From positions 124,001 to 188,000 of the forward strand of contig JAXLYE010000007.1 of assembly GCA_046351595.1 (NCBI GenBank): a stretch of 64,000 nucleotides of DNA, in the 5' to 3' direction. Positions 1 through 8,451 of the stretch are shown one piece after another. Below the pieces are notes generated by a model, which worked only from the letters and a program-made list of their open reading frames with translations, did not search any database and had not been told where the DNA came from. Position numbers and translations under genes: made by a program. How positions within the stretch are numbered: position 1 is the first letter of the stretch; the number at the start of each line of letters is the position of its first letter. This DNA comes from JAXLYE01 sp046351595 (GTDB taxonomy: Bacteria; Myxococcota_A; Polyangia; Palsa-1104; JAEUJZ01).

Positions 1-531
1 CGCAAGGACTACATCTGGCACCCGCCCACCGGCGAGAAGCTCGAGGACCGCAGCGTCGACGCGGTGCGGGCGATGAAGGCGCGCCACGCCGGCAAGTACA
101 ACGTGCAGATCGTCATCTCGGACGGGCTGTGCGCGGACGCGCTGATGGACGAGGGGCACCTCTTGCCCTACCTGATGACGCTGCGCGCCGAGCTGGTGCA
201 GAAGGGCTACCAGGCCGCGCCGGACAGCGCCGTCATCCGCGCCGGCCGCGTGCGTGCGGGGTATCACCTCGGCGAGGTCCTGTTCGGCGGCCGCTCCGAC
301 ACCACCAAGACGTGCGCGATCATCCACCTCATCGGCGAGCGGCCGGGCTCCGGCCACCACACCTTCTCGGCCTACATCACCGCGCCTGCGGTGAGCATGT
401 GGTCCGAGGCGGGCAAGGTCGATCACAACATCACCAAGGTGGTCTCCGGCATCGCCGACACCGCGCTCAAGCCGTATGACGCGGCGCTCGAGACGGTGCG
501 CCTGCTGAAGCTCCTGGCGCCCCTGGTCTGA
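1..531 (+). CDS. eutC: Ethanolamine ammonia-lyase small subunit, C-terminal part (cut by window edge)
   Basis: The reading frame is open from the first base and ends at TGA 529-531, so about 176 C-terminal residues are visible and the start lies outside. Recognisable EutC blocks are VQIVISDGLCADAL, the GRVRAGYHLGEVLFGG stretch and LIGERPGSGHHTFSAYIT. EutC forms the cobalamin-dependent lyase with EutB and converts ethanolamine to acetaldehyde and ammonia. EutB would normally lie just upstream, outside the window. No microcompartment genes are visible here. The family call rests on the GERPG and SDGL blocks. Confidence 0.85.
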   Translation, partial: RKDYIWHPPTGEKLEDRSVDAVRAMKARHAGKYNVQIVISDGLCADALMDEGHLLPYLMTLRAELVQKGYQAAPDSAVIRAGRVRAGYHLGEVLFGGRSDTTKTCAIIHLIGERPGSGHHTFSAYITAPAVSMWSEAGKVDHNITKVVSGIADTALKPYDAALETVRLLKLLAPLV

Positions 532-831
532 GCCTCGCCTCCCCGGGCCCTCGTCGGGGCCCGCTCCCTCCTGCCATCCCCCGCGGTCGCCGTAGACCGG
601 CGGCGTGCCGGGGCGCCGCGCCCGCGCCATCGAACCAGTCTGCGAACCAGCCACCGCGGCTTGCAGCCAGCCAGCCGGCTGCAATGGCTGCGCAAACCGG
701 GTCGTGGCCTCGCCGTATCACGTGACGAGAGACGCGGCTTGACGGTATCCTAATCTGCGGGCGTTCCCGACGAGCGATCGCGCACCGGCCCCGGAGCCCG
801 AAGGCTCGGGAGCGAGCGCCCCCCACCGAAA
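532..831. other. Intergenic region upstream of the kinase gene
   Basis: About 300 bp between eutC and the kinase. It holds short CAGC/CAGCCAGC runs near 655-685, but no convincing gene, terminator or promoter is seen. Long open frames on the minus strand here are GC-driven shadows. Confidence 0.5.
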
Positions 832-2481
832 ATGTCTGCCGCCGAAGTGATCCAGGAGCCGACGCCGCTGGCTGACCCTCTCATAGGCAGTCGCGTCGGC
901 CTGTACATACTGGACCGCCGCATCGGCCAGGGCGGCATGGGCATCATCTACCTGGCCCGCCACGAGCGCATCGGTCAGCTCGCGGCGGTGAAGGTGCTGC
1001 TCCGCGAGCTCGCGCAGGACGGCAAGGTGCTGCAGCGCTTCCTCGACGAGGCGCGGGCGATGACGCTGGTGCAGCACCCGAGCATCGTCAAGGTCTTCGA
1101 CTACGGCCAGCTCGTCGACGGCACGCCGTACATCATGATGGAGCTGCTCGAGGGCGAGTCGCTGCAGCAGCGCATCAACAGCGCCGTCGAGCACGGCGCC
1201 GCGCTGCCGCTGCCGAGCGCCCTGGGGATCGCGCGCCAGATCGCGAGCGCCCTGGCCAGCATCCACCAGAAGAACATCATCCACCGCGACCTCAAGCCCG
1301 AGAACCTGTTCGTGGTCCCGGATCCGCTGGTGCCGAGCGGCGAGCGGGTGAAGCTGCTCGACTTCGGCCTGGCCAAGATCCTCGACGAGCAGGTCGGCCG
1401 CACCACCGAGGGCATGGTGCTCGGCACGCCGCTTTACATGTCGCCCGAGCAGTGCGACGGCAGCAACGACATCGACGCCAAGGCCGACGTCTACGCGCTC
1501 GGCGCGCTCCTGTTCGAGATGCTCGTCGGGCGGCCGCCGTTTCTGGCGACCAGCGCCTCGGCGCTCATGTACCAGCACGTGCACAAGCCGGCGCCGCGGC
1601 TGAGCGACGTGGCGCAGGACGTGCCGCTGCCGCTCATCGACCTTTTGCTGGTGATGCTGGCCAAGCGCCCGGCCGAGCGCCCGCGCATGGACGAGGTGGC
1701 GGCGCGGCTGGAGGCGCTGGAGCACGAGGCGCGCGACCGCGGGCCGCTCGTCCTGCACGGCCAGACGCCGCTCGTGCTCGGCGAGGCGGTGAGCGACGGG
1801 CTGAGCGCCACCATCGGGCCCGAGATCGAGATGTCGGTGCAGTCGGGCACGCCGCCGCCGACCGCGCCGTCGACGACACCGCCGGCCGCGGCGCCCGCGC
1901 AGCCGCTGCCGCCGCGGCGCCAGAGCCTGGACGCGCTGCCGCTCTTGTCGGCGATGCGGCCGCGCGGCGCGGCGTGGCAGGGCGCGGTCGCACCCGCCCC
2001 CGAGCCGGTCGAGGCCGCACCGGTCGCGGAGCCGGCTCCGCCCGCGGGACTGGCGCGCCCGAGCCGCTCGTTCGACCTCGAGATGGTGGCGCCGCCGTCG
2101 CAGCCGACGGCGCTGCCGACCGCGGTGGTGGTGCGGGTGCCGCGCTGGATCCTCCTCGCTGCGGTCGCGGTGCTGGTGCTGGTGCTGGTGCTCGTCCTTC
2201 GCAGCACGGCCGCGCGCCGCTCCGTCGAGCCGCCGAGCGCCGTGCGGACCCCGGCACCGACCGCGACGCCGGCGAGCCCTGCGACGGGCCCGGCGCCGCC
2301 GGCCGGCCCCGCGGGGTCCGCACCGAGCCCGGGCGCTCCGAGCGAGGTCGGCTCGTCCGTGAACAGCCCCAGCGACAAGCTCGACGGCGATGCGGGCAAG
2401 CGCAGGCGCCGCGAGCCCGGCAAGCGCCAGAAGCTCAAGAGGCAGGACGGGGATCCCATGACCGTCTTTCGCGAGCAGTAA
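832..2481 (+). CDS. Hanks-type Ser/Thr protein kinase with one transmembrane segment
   Basis: 549 residues. The N-terminal kinase domain spans about residues 24-295: glycine loop GQGGMG (32-37), catalytic Lys54 in AAVK, HRDLKPEN at 151-158, DFG at 177-179 and GTPLYMSPEQ in the activation segment. It has all key residues, so it is probably active. A Pro/Ala-rich linker follows, then a hydrophobic segment (WILLAAVAVLVLVLVLVL, about 438-456) and a short basic Ser/Pro-rich tail. This is the usual design of a membrane kinase with a cytoplasmic catalytic domain and a small periplasmic part. It ends 14 bp before the next gene, so the two probably form a transcription unit. Its substrate is unknown. 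Confidence 0.9.
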   Translation: MSAAEVIQEPTPLADPLIGSRVGLYILDRRIGQGGMGIIYLARHERIGQLAAVKVLLRELAQDGKVLQRFLDEARAMTLVQHPSIVKVFDYGQLVDGTPYIMMELLEGESLQQRINSAVEHGAALPLPSALGIARQIASALASIHQKNIIHRDLKPENLFVVPDPLVPSGERVKLLDFGLAKILDEQVGRTTEGMVLGTPLYMSPEQCDGSNDIDAKADVYALGALLFEMLVGRPPFLATSASALMYQHVHKPAPRLSDVAQDVPLPLIDLLLVMLAKRPAERPRMDEVAARLEALEHEARDRGPLVLHGQTPLVLGEAVSDGLSATIGPEIEMSVQSGTPPPTAPSTTPPAAAPAQPLPPRRQSLDALPLLSAMRPRGAAWQGAVAPAPEPVEAAPVAEPAPPAGLARPSRSFDLEMVAPPSQPTALPTAVVVRVPRWILLAAVAVLVLVLVLVLRSTAARRSVEPPSAVRTPAPTATPASPATGPAPPAGPAGSAPSPGAPSEVGSSVNSPSDKLDGDAGKRRRREPGKRQKLKRQDGDPMTVFREQ

Positions 2482-2495
2482 CGGCAGGGACCTCG

Positions 2496-3278
2496 ATGCG
2501 CTGCGTGCTCGCGAGGACTCCGTCGCTGCTCGGTCTGCTGTTGGGGCTCGCGCTGGTCCTTGCGGCCGGCGCATCGAGCGCGGCACCGCCGTCGACACCG
2601 GCCCCGACGGCCGCCGCGCCCGCACCGCCGGCGCCGCAGCCGGCCCCGAAGAGCGCCGCTCCGACGCCGCTCGGCGTGCCGATCCTCGACGAGGAGCCGC
2701 CGCCTTCGGGGTGGCAGCCGAACCTGCCGCCCAACCCCCGCGCCGCGGACTTCGCCGCGCGCGCCACGCGCCTGTTCGAGAGCCGGCAGTACCTGGAGTC
2801 CGCCGAGGAGCTGGCCCAGGCCTTCGCCATCGATCCGCAGCCGCTGTACCTGTTCAACCGCGGGCAGGCGCTGCGCCTGGCGGACAAGCCGCAGGACGCG
2901 CTGCTGAGCTACCAGCAGTTCCTCGTGCAGGCGCCGGGGCACCGCCTGGCGCCCGAGGCCAAGGGCTACGTCGCGGACATGCGCGTGCTCATCGCCGAGC
3001 GCCAGCGTGCCGAGCTGGCGCGGCTGCTCCTGGAGGCCGAGCAGGTGCGCGCCAGCCAGGAGTCCGAGATCCTGCGGCTGCGCGCCGACCGCGCCGAGGA
3101 GGACAAGCGCAAGCTCGCGGAGCAGCTGAGCCGCAGCCGCCGCCCGGTCTACAAGCGCGCGTGGTTCTGGATCCTCGTCGGCGGCGTCGCTGCGGCCACC
3201 GCGACCGCGGTCGGTGTGGGCGTCTACTACTCGACCCGCCCGCAGGTCGACGGCGGATTCGCCGACATCCGCTTCTGA
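2496..3278 (+). CDS. Secreted or membrane-anchored TPR-like protein
   Basis: 260 residues. It begins with a signal peptide (LLGLLLGLALVLAAGASSAA), then a Pro/Ala-rich stretch. One or two TPR-like helical repeats follow (AARATRLFESRQYLESAEELAQAFAI..., then PLYLFNRGQAL), then a charged coiled coil (about 155-215) and a C-terminal transmembrane segment (WFWILVGGVAAATATAVGVGVYY). The ATG at 2496 is 14 bp after the kinase stop and gives a clean signal peptide. Proteins of this build often sit beside myxobacterial kinases, and it may be a partner of the upstream one, but that is inference. Confidence 0.75.
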   Translation: MRCVLARTPSLLGLLLGLALVLAAGASSAAPPSTPAPTAAAPAPPAPQPAPKSAAPTPLGVPILDEEPPPSGWQPNLPPNPRAADFAARATRLFESRQYLESAEELAQAFAIDPQPLYLFNRGQALRLADKPQDALLSYQQFLVQAPGHRLAPEAKGYVADMRVLIAERQRAELARLLLEAEQVRASQESEILRLRADRAEEDKRKLAEQLSRSRRPVYKRAWFWILVGGVAAATATAVGVGVYYSTRPQVDGGFADIRF

Positions 3279-3352
3279 TTCCGGCGCGGGCCGTCGCGCC
3301 CGCGCCTGCACCAGCCCCTCGCGCCGTGCGAGGAGACGACAAGGAGGCAGCG

Positions 3353-5479
3353 ATGGCGCATCTAATACAGGGGGCACCTTCCCGTGCCCCCTCATCGAGC
3401 AAGCTCGATGAGCCTCCCCCATGCCGCGCGCTTCCCGCGCGGGTTGTGGATCGGACGAGTACGGAAAGCACCTTCCCGTGCCCCCTCATGGAGCAAAGCT
3501 CGATGAGGCTCCCCCCCGCCGCGCGCTCCCCGCGCGGGTTCGCTCACCGGACAAAGTCCGGTGCCCTGTGTATAAGACCAGGCTCCGCGGCGCGCGCGGG
3601 CCTCGGGGTTGTCGGGATCCTCGGCGTGCTGGGTGTGTCCCTGGCGGGCTGCTCGGACACCGAGCTGATCGTCGACGTCGGCAACATCCCGGCCGCGGCC
3701 ACGGAGCTGCGCGCCATCGTGCGCTCGGACGGGGTGCAGTCGCGCGACATCCCGCGCTTCCCCTTCGCCGAGGGCCGCAGCACGTACTCGATCGGCCTCA
3801 AGCTGCACGGGCGCACCAGCGGAGCGACGCAGATCACGGTCGGCTCGTTCAGCCACGACTGCCTGATCAGCACCGCCGTGCTCAGCCTCGACGACCTCGG
3901 CGAGCGGCCGGAGCGGCTCAGCGTGAACCTCGATCCGCCGCGCAGCGAGACGCTGGCGCAGACGTGCCCGAGCAGCGTGCCGCTCCTGGTCAGCGCCGAG
4001 GCGGTGCACGACGGCGGCACGAGCCACCTTTTGCTGCACGGCTGGGGCTTCGATCCGGCGGCGCGCGCCTTCTTGGCCAACAGCGTCACCGAGGCCGCGG
4101 GCGCGGCCAGCATCAACCCGCTGGTGCTGCGCGTGGCGCTGCCCGAGCTGGTGCCGCCGATCAACAACTCGCTGAAGGTCCACGTCGTCAACCCCGACGG
4201 CAGCACCGGCGATGGCACGTTCACGGTGTCGCTGCCGGTGCTCGACACCGGTCCGACGCTGTACCCGAGCACGCCGCAGGATCCGTTCCTCATCATGACG
4301 GACGTGGTGGCCGATGATGTCGACGGCGACGGCCGCACCGACATCGTCCTGTGCGGCAACACCGACGTCGCCGCGAGCGGCCGGCTGCGCGTCTACTGGA
4401 ACGACGGCAACGGCCGCTTCTCGGCGGGCGGGCTGCTGCCGGTGGGCGGCCTGGCGCGCCACCTCGCCGCGGCCCGGCTGCGGCCGGGGATGCTGCACGA
4501 TCTCGTCGTCACGACCGGCCGGCTCGGCGCGGTGGCCCCGGGAACCGGGCTCGCGGGCGGCAGCCTGGTGGTGCTGCAGCAGACCGCGCCGCGCACGTTC
4601 TCGCCGCTGGCCTTCACCAACGCCGACGACACGGACGCCACGCTGGTGCCCTATGCGCTGGTGGCGGCGGATCTCACCGGCGATGGGCTCGCGGACGTCG
4701 CCGTCGTGACCAACGCCGCGGTGAACCCGTACACCAGCAAGTCGGGCCTCAGCGACCGGCAGCAGCTCCGCATCTACGAGGGGGGCGCGCTGACGCGGGA
4801 CCGCTTCCTGCCGCTGGCGACGCGCGACCTCAGCGGACAGGGCGCGCCGCTGGCGCTGATCGCCGGAGACCTCGGCCTCATCGGCGGCGGGCCGCTGGAT
4901 CTGGCGATCGCCCGCACCGGCCTGGAGCCGGGCAGCGGCGCCGTCGACGTCTACGACAACCCCGGCGACGGGCACTTCGAGGGCGCGCGCGTCGACATCG
5001 TCCTGCTCGAGGGGCGGCCCGGCGGGCTGACCGTCGCCGACCTCGATCGCGACGGCCGCAGCGACCTGGCCGCGAGCATCCTGTTCACGCTGCAGGGCAG
5101 CCAGGAGGTCTACGGCAGCACCGCCAACATCCTGTTCCGGCGCAACCCGCTGTGGCTCAAGCAGACCGTGCTCGCGGGTCTGGCGCCGCTGGGCATCGCG
5201 ACCGCGGACCTGCAGGCCAATGGCATCCCGGACCTGGTCGTCACCAACCTGCGCATCAATACGCAGCCGGCGCTGCTCGGGCTCCTGTTCAACCTCGGCG
5301 GCGGCCAGTTCGCCTCCTCCGCGCCGACGATGATCGAGCTGCCGACCGCGGCGTCGGCGGTGCTCTCCAGCGCCGACCTGAACGCCGACGGGCGCTCGGA
5401 CCTCGCGGTGGCGCCGACCGGCATCGCCAGCGGCGCGAGCAAGCAGAGCGGGACCCTGCTGACGTTCCTGGGGCTGTAA
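3353..5479 (+). CDS. FG-GAP/VCBS-repeat lipoprotein with a repeat element inserted near its N-terminus
   Basis: 708 residues from ATG 3353, which has a strong SD (AAGGAGG at 3341-3347). The lipoprotein signal (GLGVVGILGVLGVSLAGC) appears only about 85 codons later. The DNA between is the palindromic element at 3363-3575, whose 213 bp keep the frame open. Removing it would join MAHL to RPGSAARAGLG, a normal lipoprotein n-region, so the element probably invaded the signal-peptide coding region. The mature part has an IPT-like Ig fold and several FG-GAP repeats with Ca-binding DxDGDGxxD loops (DDVDGDGRTD, DLDRDGRSD, DLNADGRSD). It is probably an outer-surface protein. The start could instead be ATG 3488 or 3503, inside the repeat. 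The stop codon lies in another copy of the element. Confidence 0.75.
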   Translation: MAHLIQGAPSRAPSSSKLDEPPPCRALPARVVDRTSTESTFPCPLMEQSSMRLPPAARSPRGFAHRTKSGALCIRPGSAARAGLGVVGILGVLGVSLAGCSDTELIVDVGNIPAAATELRAIVRSDGVQSRDIPRFPFAEGRSTYSIGLKLHGRTSGATQITVGSFSHDCLISTAVLSLDDLGERPERLSVNLDPPRSETLAQTCPSSVPLLVSAEAVHDGGTSHLLLHGWGFDPAARAFLANSVTEAAGAASINPLVLRVALPELVPPINNSLKVHVVNPDGSTGDGTFTVSLPVLDTGPTLYPSTPQDPFLIMTDVVADDVDGDGRTDIVLCGNTDVAASGRLRVYWNDGNGRFSAGGLLPVGGLARHLAAARLRPGMLHDLVVTTGRLGAVAPGTGLAGGSLVVLQQTAPRTFSPLAFTNADDTDATLVPYALVAADLTGDGLADVAVVTNAAVNPYTSKSGLSDRQQLRIYEGGALTRDRFLPLATRDLSGQGAPLALIAGDLGLIGGGPLDLAIARTGLEPGSGAVDVYDNPGDGHFEGARVDIVLLEGRPGGLTVADLDRDGRSDLAASILFTLQGSQEVYGSTANILFRRNPLWLKQTVLAGLAPLGIATADLQANGIPDLVVTNLRINTQPALLGLLFNLGGGQFASSAPTMIELPTAASAVLSSADLNADGRSDLAVAPTGIASGASKQSGTLLTFLGL
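3363..3575. repeat. Composite palindromic repeat element
   Basis: It contains two tandem copies of a unit of about 71 bp (3375-3445 and 3469-3540). Each has a hairpin with arms CTCATCGAGC / GCTCGATGAG (one mismatch in copy 2) and a second hairpin CCGCGCG / CGCGCGG. A third hairpin, CACCGGAC-AAA-GTCCGGTG, lies at 3545-3563. The ends are inverted relatives: TAATACAGGGGGCAC on the left and GTGCCCTGTGTATA on the right. This looks like a REP/MITE-type non-coding element, translated here only because it keeps frame. Confidence 0.7.
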
Positions 5480-5545
5480 TACACAGGGAACCGGACTCTG
5501 TCCGGCGACCAGACCGGAGGCGCGGGGAGGCGCCCCGCTGAACCG
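5478..5545. repeat. Inverted partial copy of the palindromic repeat
   Basis: The reverse complement of this segment matches the right part of the 3363-3575 element: a CCGGAC / GTCCGG hairpin followed by a CCCTGTGTAT end, with a GC-rich hairpin (GCGGGG / CCCCGC) further in. The TAA stop of the FG-GAP gene (5477-5479) overlaps the element's TAATACACAGGG end. The lipoprotein gene therefore has related elements in opposite orientation at both ends. Confidence 0.65.
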
Positions 5546-5548
5546 GAA

Positions 5549-7774
5549 TCAGCCGGTGCCGCGCTGGCAGCTGATCCCGGGCAGGAAGGCGAGGTCGTTC
5601 AGGTTCTTGCACTGGATCTGCGGCCGCCCGCCCTTGCCGTCGTCGTCGGTGCGCAGCCACAGATCAACGGGGGCCGGCGGCGGCGAGGTCCAGGTGCACG
5701 AGACGGTCGTGCACGCGCCCGGCGCGATCGGGGCGCTGGTGTACGCAGTGCAGATCGCAGAGTCCGGGGCGCTGCGCGGATCGCGCAGGTAGAAGGTGCT
5801 CGGCAGCATGGGCGCGACATCCACGGCGCCGCGGTTGCAGACCTTGGCGTAAAGCTGCCACTCGGTGCTGCAGTCCTTCTGCTCGGGCGCCGGCGTGCCG
5901 CGGCCGGTGGTGTCGGGCTGCGGCACGTACTCGACGATGCTGCCCTGCACGTTCTGGCGGTAGTTGTTGTAGCGCGTCCAGTTCGGCGGCTCGCTGGCCG
6001 GGATGGTGGTGTCGTCGTTGACGTTGGTGATGTGGTAGGTGTGCTGGTTCCACATCGAGCGCGACGGCATCCAGCGGTTCATCGGATCCTTGAGGACGAA
6101 CACGCCCTGCGTCACGCCGGTGTGCGCCATGCCGGTCTCGCGCTCGGGGTTCTGGTCGGCGCAGTAGCCGGCGCCCTGGATCGAGTCGCTGGGCACGATG
6201 AGGTCGGCGTGCCCGTCGCGGTCGACGTCGGCGACAATCGGCATCTCGAGCGCGGTGCCCGAGGTGACGGGGCGCGCGAACACGGTCCGGCCGTCCGGGC
6301 CGTTGTAGACGCGCAGCCAGCACTCGTCGCGGTAGACGACCTCGGCGCGGCCGTCGCCGTTGAAGTCGAAGACCGACGAGGCGGTGCCGCCCGAGCTGGC
6401 GTCCTTGGTCACCGTGTTCCAGAGGACCCCGGGGATCGTGCCGCGGCACTTGGCGGGCTTTGGGGACTTCAAGCAGTCGAGCGAGAACACGAAGTAGCTG
6501 CGCGGTCCGGCGGTGCCGAAGTCGGGCACGCCGTCGCCGTCGAAGTCCGCGACGGTCGGCGGCCCGCCCCAGCCGCTGGGCACCTGCGTCACCGGCATCA
6601 GGAACTTGTTGTTCTTCACGTCGATGACCGAGACGCGCTGGTCGCCGCTCGACGACTGCACCAGCACCAGATCCGGGGCGCCGTCGCGGTTGAAGTCGCC
6701 GATGGCGGGGTAGCCGCCGGCCGACAGCATGCCCATGATCGGCGGCGTCTTGTCCGCGCCGGTGACGCCGTCGTAGATGCGGTTGCCGCTCACGACCTCG
6801 GGCCGGCCGTCGCCGTCCATGTCGTTGATCAGCGACAGCGTGCCCCACGTCGACGCCGGCACCGCCTTGTTCCACAGCGTCTCGAGCGCGCGGCGGGCGC
6901 GGTTATAGCGCAGCGCCAGGCCGCCGACGACCACCTCGGGCTGGCCGTCTCCGTCGAGATCCGCGATGGCCGGGCCCGAGCAGTCGAAGGCCGCGTTGAT
7001 CATCATGAAGCTCTCGCTGCTCTGCGTGATGAGGGCGCCGGTGCGGCCGTTGAACACGCCGATCGGGTGGCCGCTGCTGGCGGTGCCGCTGGCGAGCAGG
7101 CCGACGATCTCGGGCCGCCCGTCGCCGTCGAGGTCCCCGGCCGCGATCTGCGAGAAGCCCTCGAGGTTGGCGCTCACGTCGTAGATCACGGAGCAGTCGG
7201 TGCCGCGGATGGCGACCAGGCGCATCGGTCCGGAGCTCGACTGCGGACCGAACACGATCTCGGGCTGGCCGTCTCCGTCGAGATCCACGACGACCGGCGT
7301 CATCACCACGTCGCGCGCGATGGGCGTCGCGCCGGGCGCCGGCCAGCGGCAGCGGTCCACCGGCGGCTTGAACTCGCTGGCCGAGAAGCCGTTGCCGCTG
7401 CACATCGGATCGCGCTCGCCGTCCTTGTACGCGATGCACACGCCGCAGCTCATGCCGCCGTCGGCGGGGCCCTTCACCGAGCAGTGCGTGTCGTTCTGGC
7501 AGTGGTCGTCCGTGCAGCAGGTGCCGTTGTCCGGGATGCACTGGTCCATGTAGCAGATGCGACCCGACGGGCACGGCGTGCCTCCGGAGCCGCACGGCTT
7601 GCTCGGTCCCATCTCGGGATCCGTCGCGGCCCCCATGTCGCTGTCGGTGGGACGGCCCGGGTCATCGACCCCCTGGTTGCCCGGGGTGCAGCCCTGCGTC
7701 CCTCCGGCCGTGAGCGCGAAGAGCGCGGCGCTGCGGAGGACAATCGCCAGGCGAGGACTTCTCGGCAAGGACAT
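5549..7774 (-). CDS. FG-GAP/VCBS-repeat lipoprotein with a cysteine-rich N-terminal segment
   Basis: 741 residues. It has a signal peptide with a lipobox-like TQGC near residue 29. A Cys-rich segment follows (CGSGGTPCPSGRICYMDQC... to about 125), of the kind found in myxobacterial surface proteins. After it come at least six FG-GAP propeller blades with DLDGDGQPE or DFDGDGVPD calcium loops (about 165-520). The C-terminal 200 residues resemble a CARDB/Ig-like domain. ATG 7774 is preceded by GGGAG. It is convergent with the 3353-5479 gene and may be a functional relative. Likely surface-exposed; ligand unknown. Confidence 0.8.
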   Translation of the reverse strand: MSLPRSPRLAIVLRSAALFALTAGGTQGCTPGNQGVDDPGRPTDSDMGAATDPEMGPSKPCGSGGTPCPSGRICYMDQCIPDNGTCCTDDHCQNDTHCSVKGPADGGMSCGVCIAYKDGERDPMCSGNGFSASEFKPPVDRCRWPAPGATPIARDVVMTPVVVDLDGDGQPEIVFGPQSSSGPMRLVAIRGTDCSVIYDVSANLEGFSQIAAGDLDGDGRPEIVGLLASGTASSGHPIGVFNGRTGALITQSSESFMMINAAFDCSGPAIADLDGDGQPEVVVGGLALRYNRARRALETLWNKAVPASTWGTLSLINDMDGDGRPEVVSGNRIYDGVTGADKTPPIMGMLSAGGYPAIGDFNRDGAPDLVLVQSSSGDQRVSVIDVKNNKFLMPVTQVPSGWGGPPTVADFDGDGVPDFGTAGPRSYFVFSLDCLKSPKPAKCRGTIPGVLWNTVTKDASSGGTASSVFDFNGDGRAEVVYRDECWLRVYNGPDGRTVFARPVTSGTALEMPIVADVDRDGHADLIVPSDSIQGAGYCADQNPERETGMAHTGVTQGVFVLKDPMNRWMPSRSMWNQHTYHITNVNDDTTIPASEPPNWTRYNNYRQNVQGSIVEYVPQPDTTGRGTPAPEQKDCSTEWQLYAKVCNRGAVDVAPMLPSTFYLRDPRSAPDSAICTAYTSAPIAPGACTTVSCTWTSPPPAPVDLWLRTDDDGKGGRPQIQCKNLNDLAFLPGISCQRGTG

Positions 7775-8451
7775 GGCGGCTCCCTTCTTGGTTCTTTTGC
7801 CGACCCGGAGCCGGCTGGCCGTCGCCAGCGCGGACCGTCAACAGGCCGTAACTCCTCGGCATCATACAGGTTTTGCCATCGCCGGCCGCGGTCGTTGAAT
7901 CGACTTTGTTCCCCCGCGCGCCCCGGCCCGGTGTCTGTCGCCCGGCCGGGTGTCTGCCGGATGTCGTCAGACCCGGGCTCCGTTCCGGCCCCCTCTGGCT
8001 CTCCGTTGCCATCCATGGGCCGTCCAGGGGCCGTCCAGGGTCCACCCAGGGTCCACCCAGGGTCCACCCTCTGGCCGGTCCCGCCCGGGTTCGTAGGTGG
8101 GCCTTCCGGAACGTACCCGGTTCCTCCTTGGTACGTTTAAGGGCATTCCCTAAGGAACGAGATGCTGCCAACCGTCCTCCCTTGCCTCCCTGGGGCCAGC
8201 ACCAGTTGCCCGAGGCGGCGCCGACCCCCCCGCCGGCCTCCGGTGAAGTCTGAATGCGTTCCTTTTCGGATCTCCTTTTGGAATTCCCTTGTGGCTTCCG
8301 AGGTCCTTGTGTAGCTTCGGCCCATGCTTCGGAAGAGGCGTTGGTATGAGCGCGCCTGGCGTTGCGCCGCCAAGGAGTCCTCAACGAAGCGCCCGCGTAG
8401 GGCACCTAGCAGCCAGAGAAGCAGTCAGAGAAGCAATAGAGAGGCAACAAG
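7775..8451. other. Long intergenic region with repeats upstream of the AT-hook gene
   Basis: About 680 bp separate two divergent genes. No coding frame with believable composition is seen. It holds duplicated CCGGGTGTCTG-type blocks (about 7920-7965) and the 10-11-bp tandem array at 8020-8073. Shorter repeats of the GGTACGTTTAAGGG / CCTAAGGAACG kind lie near 8100-8160. It probably carries promoters for both flanking genes. Confidence 0.5.
8020..8073. repeat. Five-unit 10-11-bp tandem repeat
   Basis: Units are CCGTCCAGGGG, CCGTCCAGGG, TCCACCCAGGG (twice) and TCCACCCTCTG. The 11-bp spacing is about one helical turn, so a protein could bind every unit on the same DNA face. It lies about 380 bp upstream of the AT-hook gene. 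It could be an operator array or simply a slippage repeat. Confidence 0.6.

Noticed and set aside
718..2625. 635-codon minus-strand frame over the first kinase
   Set aside because: Antisense to a kinase with all catalytic motifs; composition is Arg/His-rich with no domain.
3392..4975. 527-codon minus-strand frame over the FG-GAP lipoprotein
   Set aside because: Shadow of the real gene; it runs through the palindromic repeat and has no domain.
8020..8073. CRISPR array
   Set aside because: Units are contiguous with no spacers. The same holds for the other tandem repeats; no cas genes are present.
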